NCBI GenBank assembly: GCA_947476855.1
Contig: CANJSR010000025.1
Coordinates: 1-20,097, forward strand
Source of the DNA: Acetobacteraceae bacterium
GTDB lineage: Bacteria > Pseudomonadota > Alphaproteobacteria > Acetobacterales > Acetobacteraceae
Length of the DNA: 20,097 nt
Direction of reading: 5' to 3'
The notes under the pieces were generated by a model, which did no database searches, had not been told where the DNA came from, and saw only the letters and a program-made list of their open reading frames with translations. The stretch's first letter is position 1; every line of letters starts with the position of its first letter. A program made the translations under genes and the position numbers. Positions 1 through 8,500 of this stretch are shown one piece after another.

Positions 1-1703
1 GTCAACGCATGGCTGCCGGCGCCGAGCGCGACCGGGATGGACCAGGCGCCGAGGCCGTCCGACGTCGTGGACCCGATCTGCGTCGCGCCGTTGAACAGCA
101 CGATGGGCGTGCTGGCCTCGGTCGTGCCGGAGACGGCGGTGGTGCTGACCTTGCTCACCACGGGGGCCGCGGGGGCGGTGGTATCAACAGTAATGTTCAG
201 CGGAGTAGACAGGGCGCTGACATTGCCCGCGACATCGGTCTGGCGCGCGCGCAGTCCATGCGTGCCATCGGCCAGGGCGGAGGTCTTGATGAGCCAGTTG
301 CCGCTGCCGTTGACCTTCGCGGTACCGACCGACACGCCCGCGCGGAACAAGGTGACGGTTGCGCCGATCTCTCCCTTGCCCAGGATGTTCGGGGTCGTCA
401 CGTTCGTGATGTTGTCGGTGTTGGACGCTCCGCTGTCCGACGTCGCCTGCATGTCCACGCCGGTCGGCGCGGCGGCGGTGGTATCGACTGAAACCACCAC
501 GGAGGTCGAGGCCCCGCTGACATTGCCCGCCGTGTCGGTGGCCGTGGCAGTGATGGTGTGTGCGCCGGCGGTCAGGGCTGTGCTGGTGATCGACCAGGCG
601 CCGGTGCCGTCGGCGGTTGCGGTGCCCACCTGGGTTGCCCCGTCGAACAGCGTGACGGTGGTACCGATCTCGGCCTTGCCGGTGAAGGTCGGAGTCGTGA
701 CCTTGGTGATGTTGTCGGTGGTGGAGTCCCCGGTGTCGGAGGCCACGATCATGTCCACGGCGGTCGGTGCGTCCGGCGCGGTGGTGTCGATGGTCACCGA
801 CAGGCTGGAGGACTTCACGCTGACATTGCCGGCCAGGTCGGTGGCGATCGCGGTGATGACATGCGCGCCCTGCGCCAGGGCGCTGGTCGTGATGGTCCAG
901 ACGCCGGCGCCGTTCGTTGTCGCGGTGCCGACCTCGACCGCGCCGGCGAACAGGGCAATCTTGGTGCCGACTTCCGCCTTGCCGGAGAAAGCCGGGGTAT
1001 CGTCGTTCGTAATGTCGTCGGTCGAGGACACGCCGCTGTCCGACCCGGTCACCAGGTTCAGGGCCGTCGGCGCGTCCGGCGCGGTGTTGTCGATCGTGAT
1101 CGCCAGAACGGCCGAGGATGCGCCGGCGTTCCCGGCGATGTCGGTGGCGAAGGCGGTGATCGAGTGGGCGCCCTCACCCAGCGCCCCGGCGGGTGTGATC
1201 GACCAGTCGCCAAGCGCATCCGCGACCCCGGTGCCAATCTGGCCGCTGACCGAGGAAACCAGCGTCACGGTCGATTTCGCCTCCGCCTTGCCGGAGAAGG
1301 CCGGGGGGGTGGTCTTGGTGACATTGTCGGTGCTGGAGAGGCCCGTGTCCGAGCCGGCCGTCATGTCGGGTGTTCCCGCGGCGGCCGGCGCGGCTGTGTC
1401 GATCGTGATGTTCAGCGCGGACGATGCCGGGCCGGTGTTGCCTGCCTTGTCGGTCGCCGTGGCGGTGATCGCGTAGGTGCCATCGGCCAGGAAGCCGGAA
1501 AACAGCGTCCAGTTGCCCGCGATGTCGGCGGTCGTGCTGCCGATATTGGTTGCACCCGCAAAGACCTTGATCGTCGCGTTCGCCTCCGCGGTGCCGGTGA
1601 AGGCGGGGAAGGTCGCGTTGGTGATATTGTCCGTGCTGGAGACGCCGGAGTCGGAGCCGCTCTGCAGGTCCGGGATGCCCGGCGCCACCGGCGGGGTCGT
1701 GTC
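1..1703 (-). repeat. Tandem bacterial Ig-like repeats (~100 aa) in the left giant gene
   Basis: Six consecutive repeats begin with D(T/N)(T/A)AP at 1703, 1400, 1091, 788, 485 and 185. Each carries the sequence (S)TDNIT near residue 25, TPTFTGKAE, then VTLFDGATQVG, WSITTxAL, GAHxITA and ATDxAGN. This is the signature of bacterial Ig-like domains of the Big family, common in large adhesins and other secreted proteins. Spacing is 100-103 residues. The sixth unit lacks the DNIT-containing loop, as in the paralogue, and is cut by the window edge. Confidence 0.85.
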
Positions 1704-4700
1704 GATCTCATCGTTCGTGGTGCCCAGCACGTAGGACATGCCGAACCCGGCGCCCACCGTATTGCCGATCAGCGTGTAGTTGATCGCAACCGTCAGGTCC
1801 GCGTCCTGCGCCACATCGCCCAGGTTGATCGTGTTGTTGTCGAAGAAGGTCTGCGCCGACGCCAGCCCGGCGGCGTTGAACGCCTTGGTGAAGACCGACC
1901 CACCCTCGATCGTCACATTGAACGTCAGGCTGGAGAAACCGGTGCCCAGGCTCTGGAAATCCAGCAGCCCGACGACGAGATCGCCCGATAACGTTGTCGT
2001 ATTCACCGACCAGGTGACGGTGCTCTTGTAGGTCCGGTTGCCTGCCGCGTCCGAGGCATAGTTCGCCCCCTGGATGCCCGTCGCGAACACCGTCGCAAGC
2101 GGTGTATTGAACACCGTGTTGACGTTCGAATTTCCCGCCAGCGCCGTCGCGATGACTCCGGCGTTCGGCAGGGATGTGGCAAAGCTGTAGGTGTTGACGG
2201 AGACGCCCTGGAAGCCGCCTTCCACGCTGCCAGCATTGGCGATGCTGTCCGATCGCGCCGTACTGCCGACCTGCGACTCCGCGACGGCTGTGACGCCGGT
2301 CATCAGGCCGGTCGTGGTGGTAACGGCCGTGGCCTTGGCCTGGCCGATCCGTCCATCCGCCAGGGCGCTCGCCGATGCGCGCTGACCTGCCATGGTGGTG
2401 GCCGTCGCGGTGGCGTTCGCCGAACCCTCGAGCACGCCCGCGCCGCCATAAGCAAAGGCGTTGGCGGTGGCGAAGGTATATCCAGAAGCCTTGGTCGCGG
2501 TCGCCGCCGCGGTGGCGCCGGCGTTGCCGCCATTTCCATTCAGGACCGCGGCCAGATATCCCCCTCTTCCGCCCGTCGCTCGGCTTTCGGCCGTGACGGC
2601 GTTGATGCCGGTCATGGTGGTGGTGGAGATGGCCAGGCCGCCCTTGCCCGCACCGCCCGTGCTGGAGCTACCGCCCGCCCCGCCGATCGCGGCCACGCGG
2701 CCGAAGATCGATCCGGCATCGATGGCGCTCGCCGTTTCATCATTGAATGTCAGGCCGGCGGTCACCGCGCCGCCGGCCCCGCCGGTGCCGCTGGCGCTGT
2801 AGCCGCCGGCGCCACCCGTGGCCGACTGCCGCAGGTCGAGCGATCCCCCGGTCGTTACACCGGTAACCGCGTCCACCAGGATGCTCGCCGCACCCTGGCC
2901 GCCATTGGCCCCCTCGTTGCCGACGCCGCCCGCGCCGCCGGTCTGCTGCACGGACGCATAGGCAGAGTGACCCGAGGCGGAGGCCGTTGTGCTGCTGGCG
3001 GCGCCGCCGGTGCCGCCGGCCTTGCCGACGCCACGACCGCTGCCGCCATCACCGCCCTCCGCGCTCACGATCGCTTTGGCCATGAGACTGGCCGAGGTTG
3101 TCGTCGCCGAGGCCGATGCCGTCGCGGACGCACCGACGGTTCCGTTCGCCGAACCGCCGGGTGCGATGCCGCCGCCATTGCCGCCGGACGCCGAGGCATC
3201 GGCCCTGACATTGTGCTGACCCGTGAAGCTGACCGTCGCGCTGGCCGCCCCGCCCTTGCCGCCGGCGACCTTGCCGGCTCCGCCGTTGCCACCCGTCGCC
3301 CCGCTGGTGCCCTGGACATAGGAGGCCTTCGTCGCGTTCGCCGCGATATCGTCGAAGGTCAGCGCCGATGTCGCCGCCCCGCCGGCGCCGCCCGTACCCT
3401 CCGCGCTGTAGCCGCCAAGGCCGCCGGTGGCGTATTGCCGCAGCCCCAGGAAGCCGCCGTTCGTTGATCCCGACACCGCATTGGTGAGCGTGCTCGCCCC
3501 GCCCGCCCCACCCGCGGCGCCACCCTGGCCCGTGCCACCGGCCCCTGCCGTCTGGAGTACGAATGCCACCGCGGAGACGCCCGACGCCGTCGCGGTGCTC
3601 CCGCTGGCAACGCCGCCCGCCCCGCCGGCATTGCCGCCCCCCGTGCCGTTGCCGCCCTTGCCACCATAGGCACGCGTATAAGCATACGCGATCTGGTACT
3701 TCGACGATGTGATTGCCGTCGTGGTGGCCGCGGCCGAACCGCCGGTCGCGCCCGATCCCTCCTTGCCGGCCGCGATGGAACCGCCCTTGCCGCCCGTGGC
3801 GCGGGCATAGGCGGAGACCCGGCCGCTACCGGTCATGTTGGCCGTCGCCGTACCGGTGCCGCCCTTCGAGACGACCGCGCCATCCCCGGCGCTGCCGCCG
3901 GTCGCGTAGATCCGCCCGAGCAGGTTCGCCGAGGCGACCGGGCTCAACTGGTCATTGAACGTCAAGGAGGCCGTTCCGGCGCCCGCCTGTCCGCCGGTGG
4001 CGGAGGTGGATGCACCGCCATTTCCGCCAGTGGCGCGCTGATTCAGCCGCAAGTAGGCGCCGTTACTGCTGCCCGTGACGGCGTTGGTCAGGGTGCTCGA
4101 CGCGCCGGCGCCGCCATCGGCGCCCGCATAGCCGGTGCCGCCATAGCCGCCGGTCAGGCCCGCCGTTACGACCGCGGCCTGCCCGGTCGCGGTCGCGGTG
4201 ACGCCGCTGACGACGCCGCCGGCGCCACCCGCGTTGCCGCCGCCCTGGCCGGACCCGCCCGTGCCGCCGGTCATCCGCGCATAGGCGAACGCGGTCCCCT
4301 TGGCGGAGGTGGCGGCGGCCGAGGCCGAACCGGCACCGCCCTTCCCGCCGTTTCCGCCATCAATGTTGTTGCCGCCGGCGCCTGTCTGGCCATAGGCGGT
4401 TGCACTGACGGTATTCGTGGCCGTCAACACGATGGAGGCCGTTGCCGTGCCGCCATTCGCGGCGGTCTGCCCGCGTCCGCCCGTACCGCCCTCCGCGCGG
4501 GCGGTCCCGCTCAGGGAAGACGCATCGACGGCGTTCTGCGTGATGTCATTGAATGTCAGGGCAGAGGTCGCCGCCCCGCCCGCGCCGCCGGCTCCCTTGT
4601 ATCCGGTGCCGCCGGTGCCGCCGAAGGCGGACTGCCGCAGTGACAGCGTGCCTCCGGTCGTCGACCCGCTGACGGCGTTGGTCACGGTGGAGGCGGTTCC

Positions 4701-5606
4701 GGCGCCGCCGGTCGCGCCCTCCTGGCCGTGCCCTCCATCACCGCCGGACTGGCTGACAATGGCATAGGCGCTTTTCCCGCTGGCAACGGCTGTCGTCTTG
4801 CTGGCCACGCCACCCGCGCCGCCGGAATTGCCCTTGTCGCGCCCGGTGCCGCCAACGCCGCCCCGGGAGAGGGCCCGCGCTTCAACCGTGTTGCTCACCC
4901 CCGTGGAGGTCGCGGAGGCCGTGGCGCTGGCGGTTGCACCCGCGGTACCGTTGCCGACCTGGCCATAGCCGATCGCGCCACCGCTGCCCGCGTAGGCCGA
5001 GCTCGTGGCACTGACAGCGGCGGAGCCGGTGAGATTGATGCTGGCCGTCGCCGTTCCGCCGGCGCCGCCGGTCCCGCCATAACCGCCGCCGAGGCCGCTC
5101 GCGGACGCCTTGCCGCCAAGGTTGGACGCTTCCGTGGCATTGGTCGCGACGTCATCGAAGGTCAGGGAGGACGTGGCCGAACCGCCGTCTCCCCCCTTGC
5201 CGCCTAGGCTGGCGCCACCGCCGATGCCGCCGGTCGCATATTGGAAAAGCCGGAGCAACCCGCCCTTCGCGTTGCCGGACACCGCATTGGTCAGCGTGCT
5301 GGCCGCGCCCTTGCCGCCGGCCGCGCCATAGCGGCCGTTGCCGCCGCGCCCGCCAAACTGCTTGGCATAGACATAGGCGTTGTAGCCGACCGCCGAAGCC
5401 GTCGTGCCCGACGCGACCCCGCCGGCCCCGCCCGACTTGCCGGCCCCGACGCCCGAGCCGCCCTGGCCACCGGTCGCATAGGCGCGCGCGACAGCATTCT
5501 TGGTGGCGGAGGTGCTGATCGCGGACGCATCGGCTGTCGCCGCCCCACCCGCGCCGCCGCTGCCCGGCGGGGTGCTGATCCCGTCTCCCAACACGGACCC
5601 GCCCAT
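1..5606 (-). CDS. Downstream open frame of the left giant gene (5 repeat units, linker, Ig-like repeats), partial
   Basis: After the TAG at 5673-5675 the same frame stays open to the left edge. The first ATG in frame is at 5606, within a GGMGG loop. No convincing Shine-Dalgarno precedes it, so independent initiation looks unlikely and this is best read as the remainder of the interrupted gene. It encodes the rest of unit 1, units 2-6, the linker domain (down to about 1704) and six Ig-like repeats whose first Asp codons lie at 1703, 1400, 1091, 788, 485 and 185. The last repeat is cut by the window edge at a point matching residue 2178 of the right copy. Codon use and G+C match the intact paralogue, so the frame does not look decayed. 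Confidence 0.5.
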   Translation of the reverse strand, partial: MGGSVLGDGISTPPGSGGAGGAATADASAISTSATKNAVARAYATGGQGGSGVGAGKSGGAGGVASGTTASAVGYNAYVYAKQFGGRGGNGRYGAAGGKGAASTLTNAVSGNAKGGLLRLFQYATGGIGGGASLGGKGGDGGSATSSLTFDDVATNATEASNLGGKASASGLGGGYGGTGGAGGTATASINLTGSAAVSATSSAYAGSGGAIGYGQVGNGTAGATASATASATSTGVSNTVEARALSRGGVGGTGRDKGNSGGAGGVASKTTAVASGKSAYAIVSQSGGDGGHGQEGATGGAGTASTVTNAVSGSTTGGTLSLRQSAFGGTGGTGYKGAGGAGGAATSALTFNDITQNAVDASSLSGTARAEGGTGGRGQTAANGGTATASIVLTATNTVSATAYGQTGAGGNNIDGGNGGKGGAGSASAAATSAKGTAFAYARMTGGTGGSGQGGGNAGGAGGVVSGVTATATGQAAVVTAGLTGGYGGTGYAGADGGAGASSTLTNAVTGSSNGAYLRLNQRATGGNGGASTSATGGQAGAGTASLTFNDQLSPVASANLLGRIYATGGSAGDGAVVSKGGTGTATANMTGSGRVSAYARATGGKGGSIAAGKEGSGATGGSAAATTTAITSSKYQIAYAYTRAYGGKGGNGTGGGNAGGAGGVASGSTATASGVSAVAFVLQTAGAGGTGQGGAAGGAGGASTLTNAVSGSTNGGFLGLRQYATGGLGGYSAEGTGGAGGAATSALTFDDIAANATKASYVQGTSGATGGNGGAGKVAGGKGGAASATVSFTGQHNVRADASASGGNGGGIAPGGSANGTVGASATASASATTTSASLMAKAIVSAEGGDGGSGRGVGKAGGTGGAASSTTASASGHSAYASVQQTGGAGGVGNEGANGGQGAASILVDAVTGVTTGGSLDLRQSATGGAGGYSASGTGGAGGAVTAGLTFNDETASAIDAGSIFGRVAAIGGAGGSSSTGGAGKGGLAISTTTMTGINAVTAESRATGGRGGYLAAVLNGNGGNAGATAAATATKASGYTFATANAFAYGGAGVLEGSANATATATTMAGQRASASALADGRIGQAKATAVTTTTGLMTGVTAVAESQVGSTARSDSIANAGSVEGGFQGVSVNTYSFATSLPNAGVIATALAGNSNVNTVFNTPLATVFATGIQGANYASDAAGNRTYKSTVTWSVNTTTLSGDLVVGLLDFQSLGTGFSSLTFNVTIEGGSVFTKAFNAAGLASAQTFFDNNTINLGDVAQDADLTVAINYTLIGNTVGAGFGMSYVLGTTNDEIDTTPPVAPGIPDLQSGSDSGVSSTDNITNATFPAFTGTAEANATIKVFAGATNIGSTTADIAGNWTLFSGFLADGTYAITATATDKAGNTGPASSALNITIDTAAPAAAGTPDMTAGSDTGLSSTDNVTKTTPPAFSGKAEAKSTVTLVSSVSGQIGTGVADALGDWSITPAGALGEGAHSITAFATDIAGNAGASSAVLAITIDNTAPDAPTALNLVTGSDSGVSSTDDITNDDTPAFSGKAEVGTKIALFAGAVEVGTATTNGAGVWTITTSALAQGAHVITAIATDLAGNVSVKSSSLSVTIDTTAPDAPTAVDMIVASDTGDSTTDNITKVTTPTFTGKAEIGTTVTLFDGATQVGTATADGTGAWSITSTALTAGAHTITATATDTAGNVSGASTSVVVSVDTTAAAPTGVDMQATSDSGASNTDNITNVTTPNILGKGEIGATVTLFRAGVSVGTAKVNGSGNWLIKTSALADGTHGLRARQTDVAGNVSALSTPLNITVDTTAPAAPVVSKVSTTAVSGTTEASTPIVLFNGATQIGSTTSDGLGAWSIPVALGAGSHAL

Positions 5607-5915
5607 GCCGCCGAGTGCCGTGGCGCTGGCGGCGATGGCGTTCGCGCCGGTCAGCGCGATCGTCGCGGTCGCCTAGCCGCCGGCCTTCACCGATGTGCCG
5701 TAGCCCGCGCTGCCGGCATAGGCCTTGCTGGTCCCCGCGAAGTCGGAGGACTGCTGGGCGTTCTTCGTGTCGTCGAAGGTCAGGCTTGACGTGGCCGCCC
5801 CCGCGGCGCCCCCGATGCCAGCGGTGCTGTAGCCGCCGGAACCGCCGCGCGCCAACTGGTGCAGGCGGAGCGTCCCGCCGGTTGTCGACCCCGAGACGGC
5901 ATTGGTCAGGGTGCT
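1704..5915 (-). repeat. Six ~200-residue Gly-rich repeat units plus linker domain in the left giant gene
   Basis: Each unit opens with a segment like STLTNAVSGSTTGG, followed by a short amphipathic stretch (LRLxQ). Several GGxGG loops come next, with one SLTF(D/N)D box about 50 residues into the unit. Unit starts lie at 5915, 5300, 4691, 4097, 3494 and 2885. The last unit passes at about 2280 into a non-repetitive linker containing SLTFNVTIEGGSVFTKAF and FFDNNTINLGDVAQD. Unit n here resembles unit n of the right copy more than its own neighbours. Whole-gene duplication therefore came after the repeat expansion. Confidence 0.75.
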
Positions 5916-6536
5916 GGCAATGCCCGCGCCGCCATTGGCGCCGCCCGAGCCCTGGCCCCCGCTGCCACCCGTCTGGACAACGGTCGCATAGGCGCCCGTG
6001 CCGTTGGCCGTGGCGGTGCTGTTGGCCGCGACGCCGCCGCTTCCGCCGGCCGAACCGGTGCCCACGCCACGCCCGCCCGTCCCGCCATAGCTGCGGGTCG
6101 TCGCATAGGCCACGCCCAGTGTGTTGGTGGCGACGGTGGATGCGGTGGCCGTGCCGCCGCCGCCGCCGTTCGCACCCGCGCCGCTCTGCGGGGTGCCGTA
6201 ATTGCCTGGAAAGCCCGAGAAGCCGCCAGCACCTCCGGTGGCCCGTGCGTAGGAGGTGATCGCGGCCGCGACGTTGATCAGCGTCGAGGTGGTCGCGTTC
6301 GCGTTACCACCCTTGCCGCCCGCGCCCGCGTTGCCGCCAGGTCCACCGATCAGGTAGGCGCCGCTGCCGCCGATGCCGCCGGCCCCGCCATTGGCCGTGG
6401 CGGCGTTCGCCTGGTCGCCGCTGCCCGTGTTGGTCGCGGTGGCGACCCCACCCGCGCCGCCCGCGGTTCCTGATGCGCCGGGAGTCGCGCCGTTGGCGCC
6501 GTAGGTTCCCGTTGTACCGGTCTTGGTGACGTCCAT
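5673..6536 (-). CDS. N-terminal 287-residue fragment of the left giant Gly-rich protein
   Basis: This is the part of the left giant gene that would be translated before the amber codon. The start at 6536 is chosen over an upstream start (6596) because GGAGG lies 5 nt before it, the paralogue starts at the same place with the same spacing, and the N-termini match: both have KTGTTGTYG, then GATPGASGTAGG. The fragment holds the N-terminal partial unit (residues 1-207) and about 80 residues of the first full unit, including one SSLTFDD box. It has no Sec signal peptide and no membrane segment. Without the distal RTX domain it should not be exported by a type I system. If made, it would probably stay in the cytoplasm or be degraded. 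Composition is dominated by Gly, Ala, Thr and Ser. Confidence 0.6.
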   Translation of the reverse strand: MDVTKTGTTGTYGANGATPGASGTAGGAGGVATATNTGSGDQANAATANGGAGGIGGSGAYLIGGPGGNAGAGGKGGNANATTSTLINVAAAITSYARATGGAGGFSGFPGNYGTPQSGAGANGGGGGTATASTVATNTLGVAYATTRSYGGTGGRGVGTGSAGGSGGVAANSTATANGTGAYATVVQTGGSGGQGSGGANGGAGIASTLTNAVSGSTTGGTLRLHQLARGGSGGYSTAGIGGAAGAATSSLTFDDTKNAQQSSDFAGTSKAYAGSAGYGTSVKAGG

Positions 6537-7154
6537 TGCGGCCTCCGCGCGTACCCGTTGTGGAGTGGAGTGCGACCCGCCTCGGACTCGGGTCAATTTC
6601 TGCTCTGAGCGTACAAATTAACGCAACGTTTCTATTTCTGCAACGGAGAGATTGATACTCAGGCATTTTCGACGTCGGCTGCGTGGCTCTGGTCGCGGTT
6701 TCACCGCCGCGAAGAGGCGCGCGTGATGCCCGACGCGCGTGTTCAGGGGACGCCGAGCCTTTGGAAGATTCACGTTTCAATCAAGACCGGTGATCCTTGG
6801 CCCGTTTGATGAACACCGAACCGTTCGGCCGCCCCGGTCCCCGATCCGGGGAAGGGTCCGGTCGGAGGAGCCGAGGCGCGCGCGACCAGCCCAGATCAGG
6901 CAATCCCCCCATCAACCACCCCGCCCAGCGATCAGCCCGCGCGCCGACGCTCGGCTATCGGGACAATCGTGGATACTGTCTTCTGAAAACTCCGAGAGAA
7001 TGCGCCCCGTCTGGGCTCCGCATAAAGAAGCGGCCGGCGCCAAAGTCCTGGCCGATGAGGCGCATTGACTCGTTGTACGAGGACGGTCTACCGATTGTTC
7101 ACAAAGGCACGACTCGCCGATCAGGATGAGCGACTTTAAAGGGGAGAAACGCGT
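6537..7154. other. 618-bp divergent intergenic region between left giant gene and liv operon
   Basis: This stretch separates the minus-strand giant gene from the plus-strand transport operon and should hold both promoters. The part next to the giant gene (about 6600-6650) is relatively A/T-rich and contains an element shared with the right paralogue. On the liv side a TTGACT at 7065-7070 could be a -35 box, but I see no convincing -10 partner. GGGGAGA lies 7 nt before the binding-protein ATG at 7155. Open frames around 6739-7129 have no recognisable product and no good ribosome site. No tRNA, riboswitch or mobile-element structure was recognised. Confidence 0.5.
6600..6644 (-). promoter_or_regulatory. 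Candidate promoter/leader element of left giant gene, shared with right copy
   Basis: Read on the minus strand, the order is GTTGC (6644-6640), 16 nt, CGTTAAT (6623-6617), 9 nt, CAGAGCAG (6607-6600). The right copy has GTCGC, 16 nt, CGTTAAT, 9 nt, CAGAGAAG. CGTTAAT ends exactly 80 nt before the ATG in both genes. The spacing resembles a -35/-10 pair with GTTAAT as the -10 box, but GTYGC is not a standard -35 sequence. The sigma factor cannot be named. Confidence 0.4.
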
Positions 7155-8408
7155 ATGCTAGGTGCATTCCGTCAGTTCGCGAAGTGCGTCCTGATCGCAG
7201 GTATGCTTCTTGGAAGCGGCGCCGCGGTGGCGCAGGAAACAATCAAGATCGCCTTCATCGCGCCGTTTTCCGGGGCTTTCGCGGCCAACGGCGATGCATG
7301 GCTGAAGATGCTGCGCTATGCGATGGACAACACGAACGCGCGCGGCGGCGCACTGGGTAAAAAATTCGAACTCGTGACGTTCGATGACAAGATCCAGCCG
7401 TCCGAGGCGCTGATCGCCCTCAAGTCAGTCGTTGATCAAAATATTCCCGTTGTGATCCAGTGCGTTGGATCGAACGTCGCGGCGGCGATGGTCGACGGTG
7501 TGTCGCGCCACAACCAGCGCAACCCCAAGAACCGCGTCCTCTATCTCAACTGTTCGGCGCTTGCGACCGAGTTGACCGAGGAGAAGTGCGACTTCTGGCA
7601 TTTCCGGTTCTCGGCCAATGTCACGCAGCGCGTGGCGACGATGGTCCGCGGCCTGCCGGCCGAGGCGAAGTCCGTCTACCTGATGAACCAGGACTACCTG
7701 TATGGACAGGGTGTCGCCGCCGACACGAAGAAGTTCCTCGCGCAGTACCGCCCCGACATCAAGATCGTGGGCGAGGAGTTCGTTCCACTGGGCAAGATCA
7801 AGGACTTTTCGTCCTATATCGCCAAGGTGAAGACATCCGGCGCGCAGGCCCTTTTGACCTCCAACTGGGGGCCGGACTTCAACCTGCTGATGAAGGCCGG
7901 TGTCGAGTCCGGTCTGGACATCAAGTATTACACCTTCTCCGCGCATCTGAACGGTGGCCCGACGGCGATGGGCGATGGTGGCGGCAACCGCGTGATCGCG
8001 GTGCTTGAAGGCCATGACAACATGGGCGCCGAGCTTGGCAACGCGAAGGCCGAGGAATGGGTTAAGGGCTTCCGGGCCACAGACCCCGGAATCGACTACC
8101 CCTGGATCAACTTCCAGACCATGTTCGACATGCTGGCTTCCGCGATCAACAAGGCGGGCTCGACAGACCCGTTGAAGGTGGCTGTCGCGCTGGAAGGCAT
8201 CCAGGTGCCCGACATGTATGGCGAAGTGAATACGATGCGGAAGGATGATCATCAGATCATGCAGCCCTTCTACACCGCGATGTTCACCAAGCCGGTCAAG
8301 TACGACTCCGAAAAGACCGGCTGGGGCTGGAAGACGCTGACCAAGTCCACAACGCAGGACCTGACGTTCCCGACCACCTGCAAGATGAAGCGTCCCAGCG
8401 GTTCCTGA
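7155..8408 (+). CDS. Branched-chain amino acid-type ABC transporter, periplasmic substrate-binding protein
   Basis: This is the 417-residue periplasmic receptor that captures a solute and delivers it to the LivHM permease encoded downstream. A Sec signal peptide is visible: FRQFAK, a hydrophobic core CVLIAGMLLGSGAAVA, and likely cleavage after Ala26, before QETIKIAFIAPFSG. The mature start and the segment RGGALGKKFELVTFDDKIQPSEAL fit the type I periplasmic binding fold of the LivJ/LivK class (Peripla_BP_6). Four Cys occur at 103, 133, 145 and 409; some may form disulfides. Start ATG 7155 is supported by GGGGAGA 7 nt upstream. It is the first gene of the operon, separated from the permease gene by 92 nt containing a strong hairpin. 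Family members bind amino acids, amides, urea or aromatic acids, so the substrate cannot be assigned from sequence. The LIV name reflects the family only. Confidence 0.9.
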   Translation: MLGAFRQFAKCVLIAGMLLGSGAAVAQETIKIAFIAPFSGAFAANGDAWLKMLRYAMDNTNARGGALGKKFELVTFDDKIQPSEALIALKSVVDQNIPVVIQCVGSNVAAAMVDGVSRHNQRNPKNRVLYLNCSALATELTEEKCDFWHFRFSANVTQRVATMVRGLPAEAKSVYLMNQDYLYGQGVAADTKKFLAQYRPDIKIVGEEFVPLGKIKDFSSYIAKVKTSGAQALLTSNWGPDFNLLMKAGVESGLDIKYYTFSAHLNGGPTAMGDGGGNRVIAVLEGHDNMGAELGNAKAEEWVKGFRATDPGIDYPWINFQTMFDMLASAINKAGSTDPLKVAVALEGIQVPDMYGEVNTMRKDDHQIMQPFYTAMFTKPVKYDSEKTGWGWKTLTKSTTQDLTFPTTCKMKRPSGS

Positions 8409-8418
8409 GTGGTTCCGA

Positions 8419-8449
8419 CGGCGATCCTCCCGGATCGGGATGATCGCCG
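8419..8449 (+). promoter_or_regulatory. Intercistronic stem-loop between binding-protein and permease genes
   Basis: CGGCGATC (8419-8426) pairs with GATCGCCG (8442-8449). Inside, after one C/T mismatch, TCCC pairs with GGGA around a GGATC loop, giving a 12-bp interrupted stem. No T-run follows, so it is not a classical terminator. Hairpins in this position often stabilise the upstream mRNA and reduce read-through, so that more binding protein than permease is made. That role is inferred here. Confidence 0.5.
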
Positions 8450-8500
8450 CGGTTCCCTGACCGACGGATCAATCACGAACGCGACGAAGGAGCGGGCGGA

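Larger units (their letters stand above)
1..6536 (-). pseudogene. Giant Gly-rich / Ig-like repeat secreted protein, left copy, interrupted by an in-frame TAG
   Basis: This is a paralogue of the complete plus-strand gene at 12651-19880 and is read leftwards off the window edge. From ATG 6536 the frame runs 287 codons, meets TAG at 5673-5675, and then appears open for another 1890 codons to position 3. The codon aligned with the TAG in the other copy is CAG (13512-13514), and both are codon 288. Repeat units start at residues 208, 413, 616, 814, 1015 and 1218, against 208, 413, 615, 813, 1014 and 1217 in the right copy. The linker domain and six Ig-like repeats (1-1703) follow. The RTX C-terminus expected from the paralogue, about 230 residues, lies outside the window. 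A good Shine-Dalgarno (GGAGG, 5 nt before ATG) is kept. One isolated nonsense codon with no other visible decay suggests very recent inactivation, recoding or a base-call error. If translation stops at TAG, the product lacks the secretion signal. Confidence 0.75.

Noticed and set aside
37..1476. Long plus-strand open frame (479 codons) opposite the left Ig-like repeats
   Set aside because: It is the antisense shadow of the Ig-like coding frame. It shows the same ~100-residue periodicity and Val/Ser/Ala-rich composition, with no family motif and no ribosome site.
6797..7129. Possible small gene upstream of the binding-protein gene
   Set aside because: It has no convincing ribosome site, no recognisable motif and low-complexity Arg/Pro/Gly composition, and overlapping frames are equally open. 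It lies in the expected promoter region.
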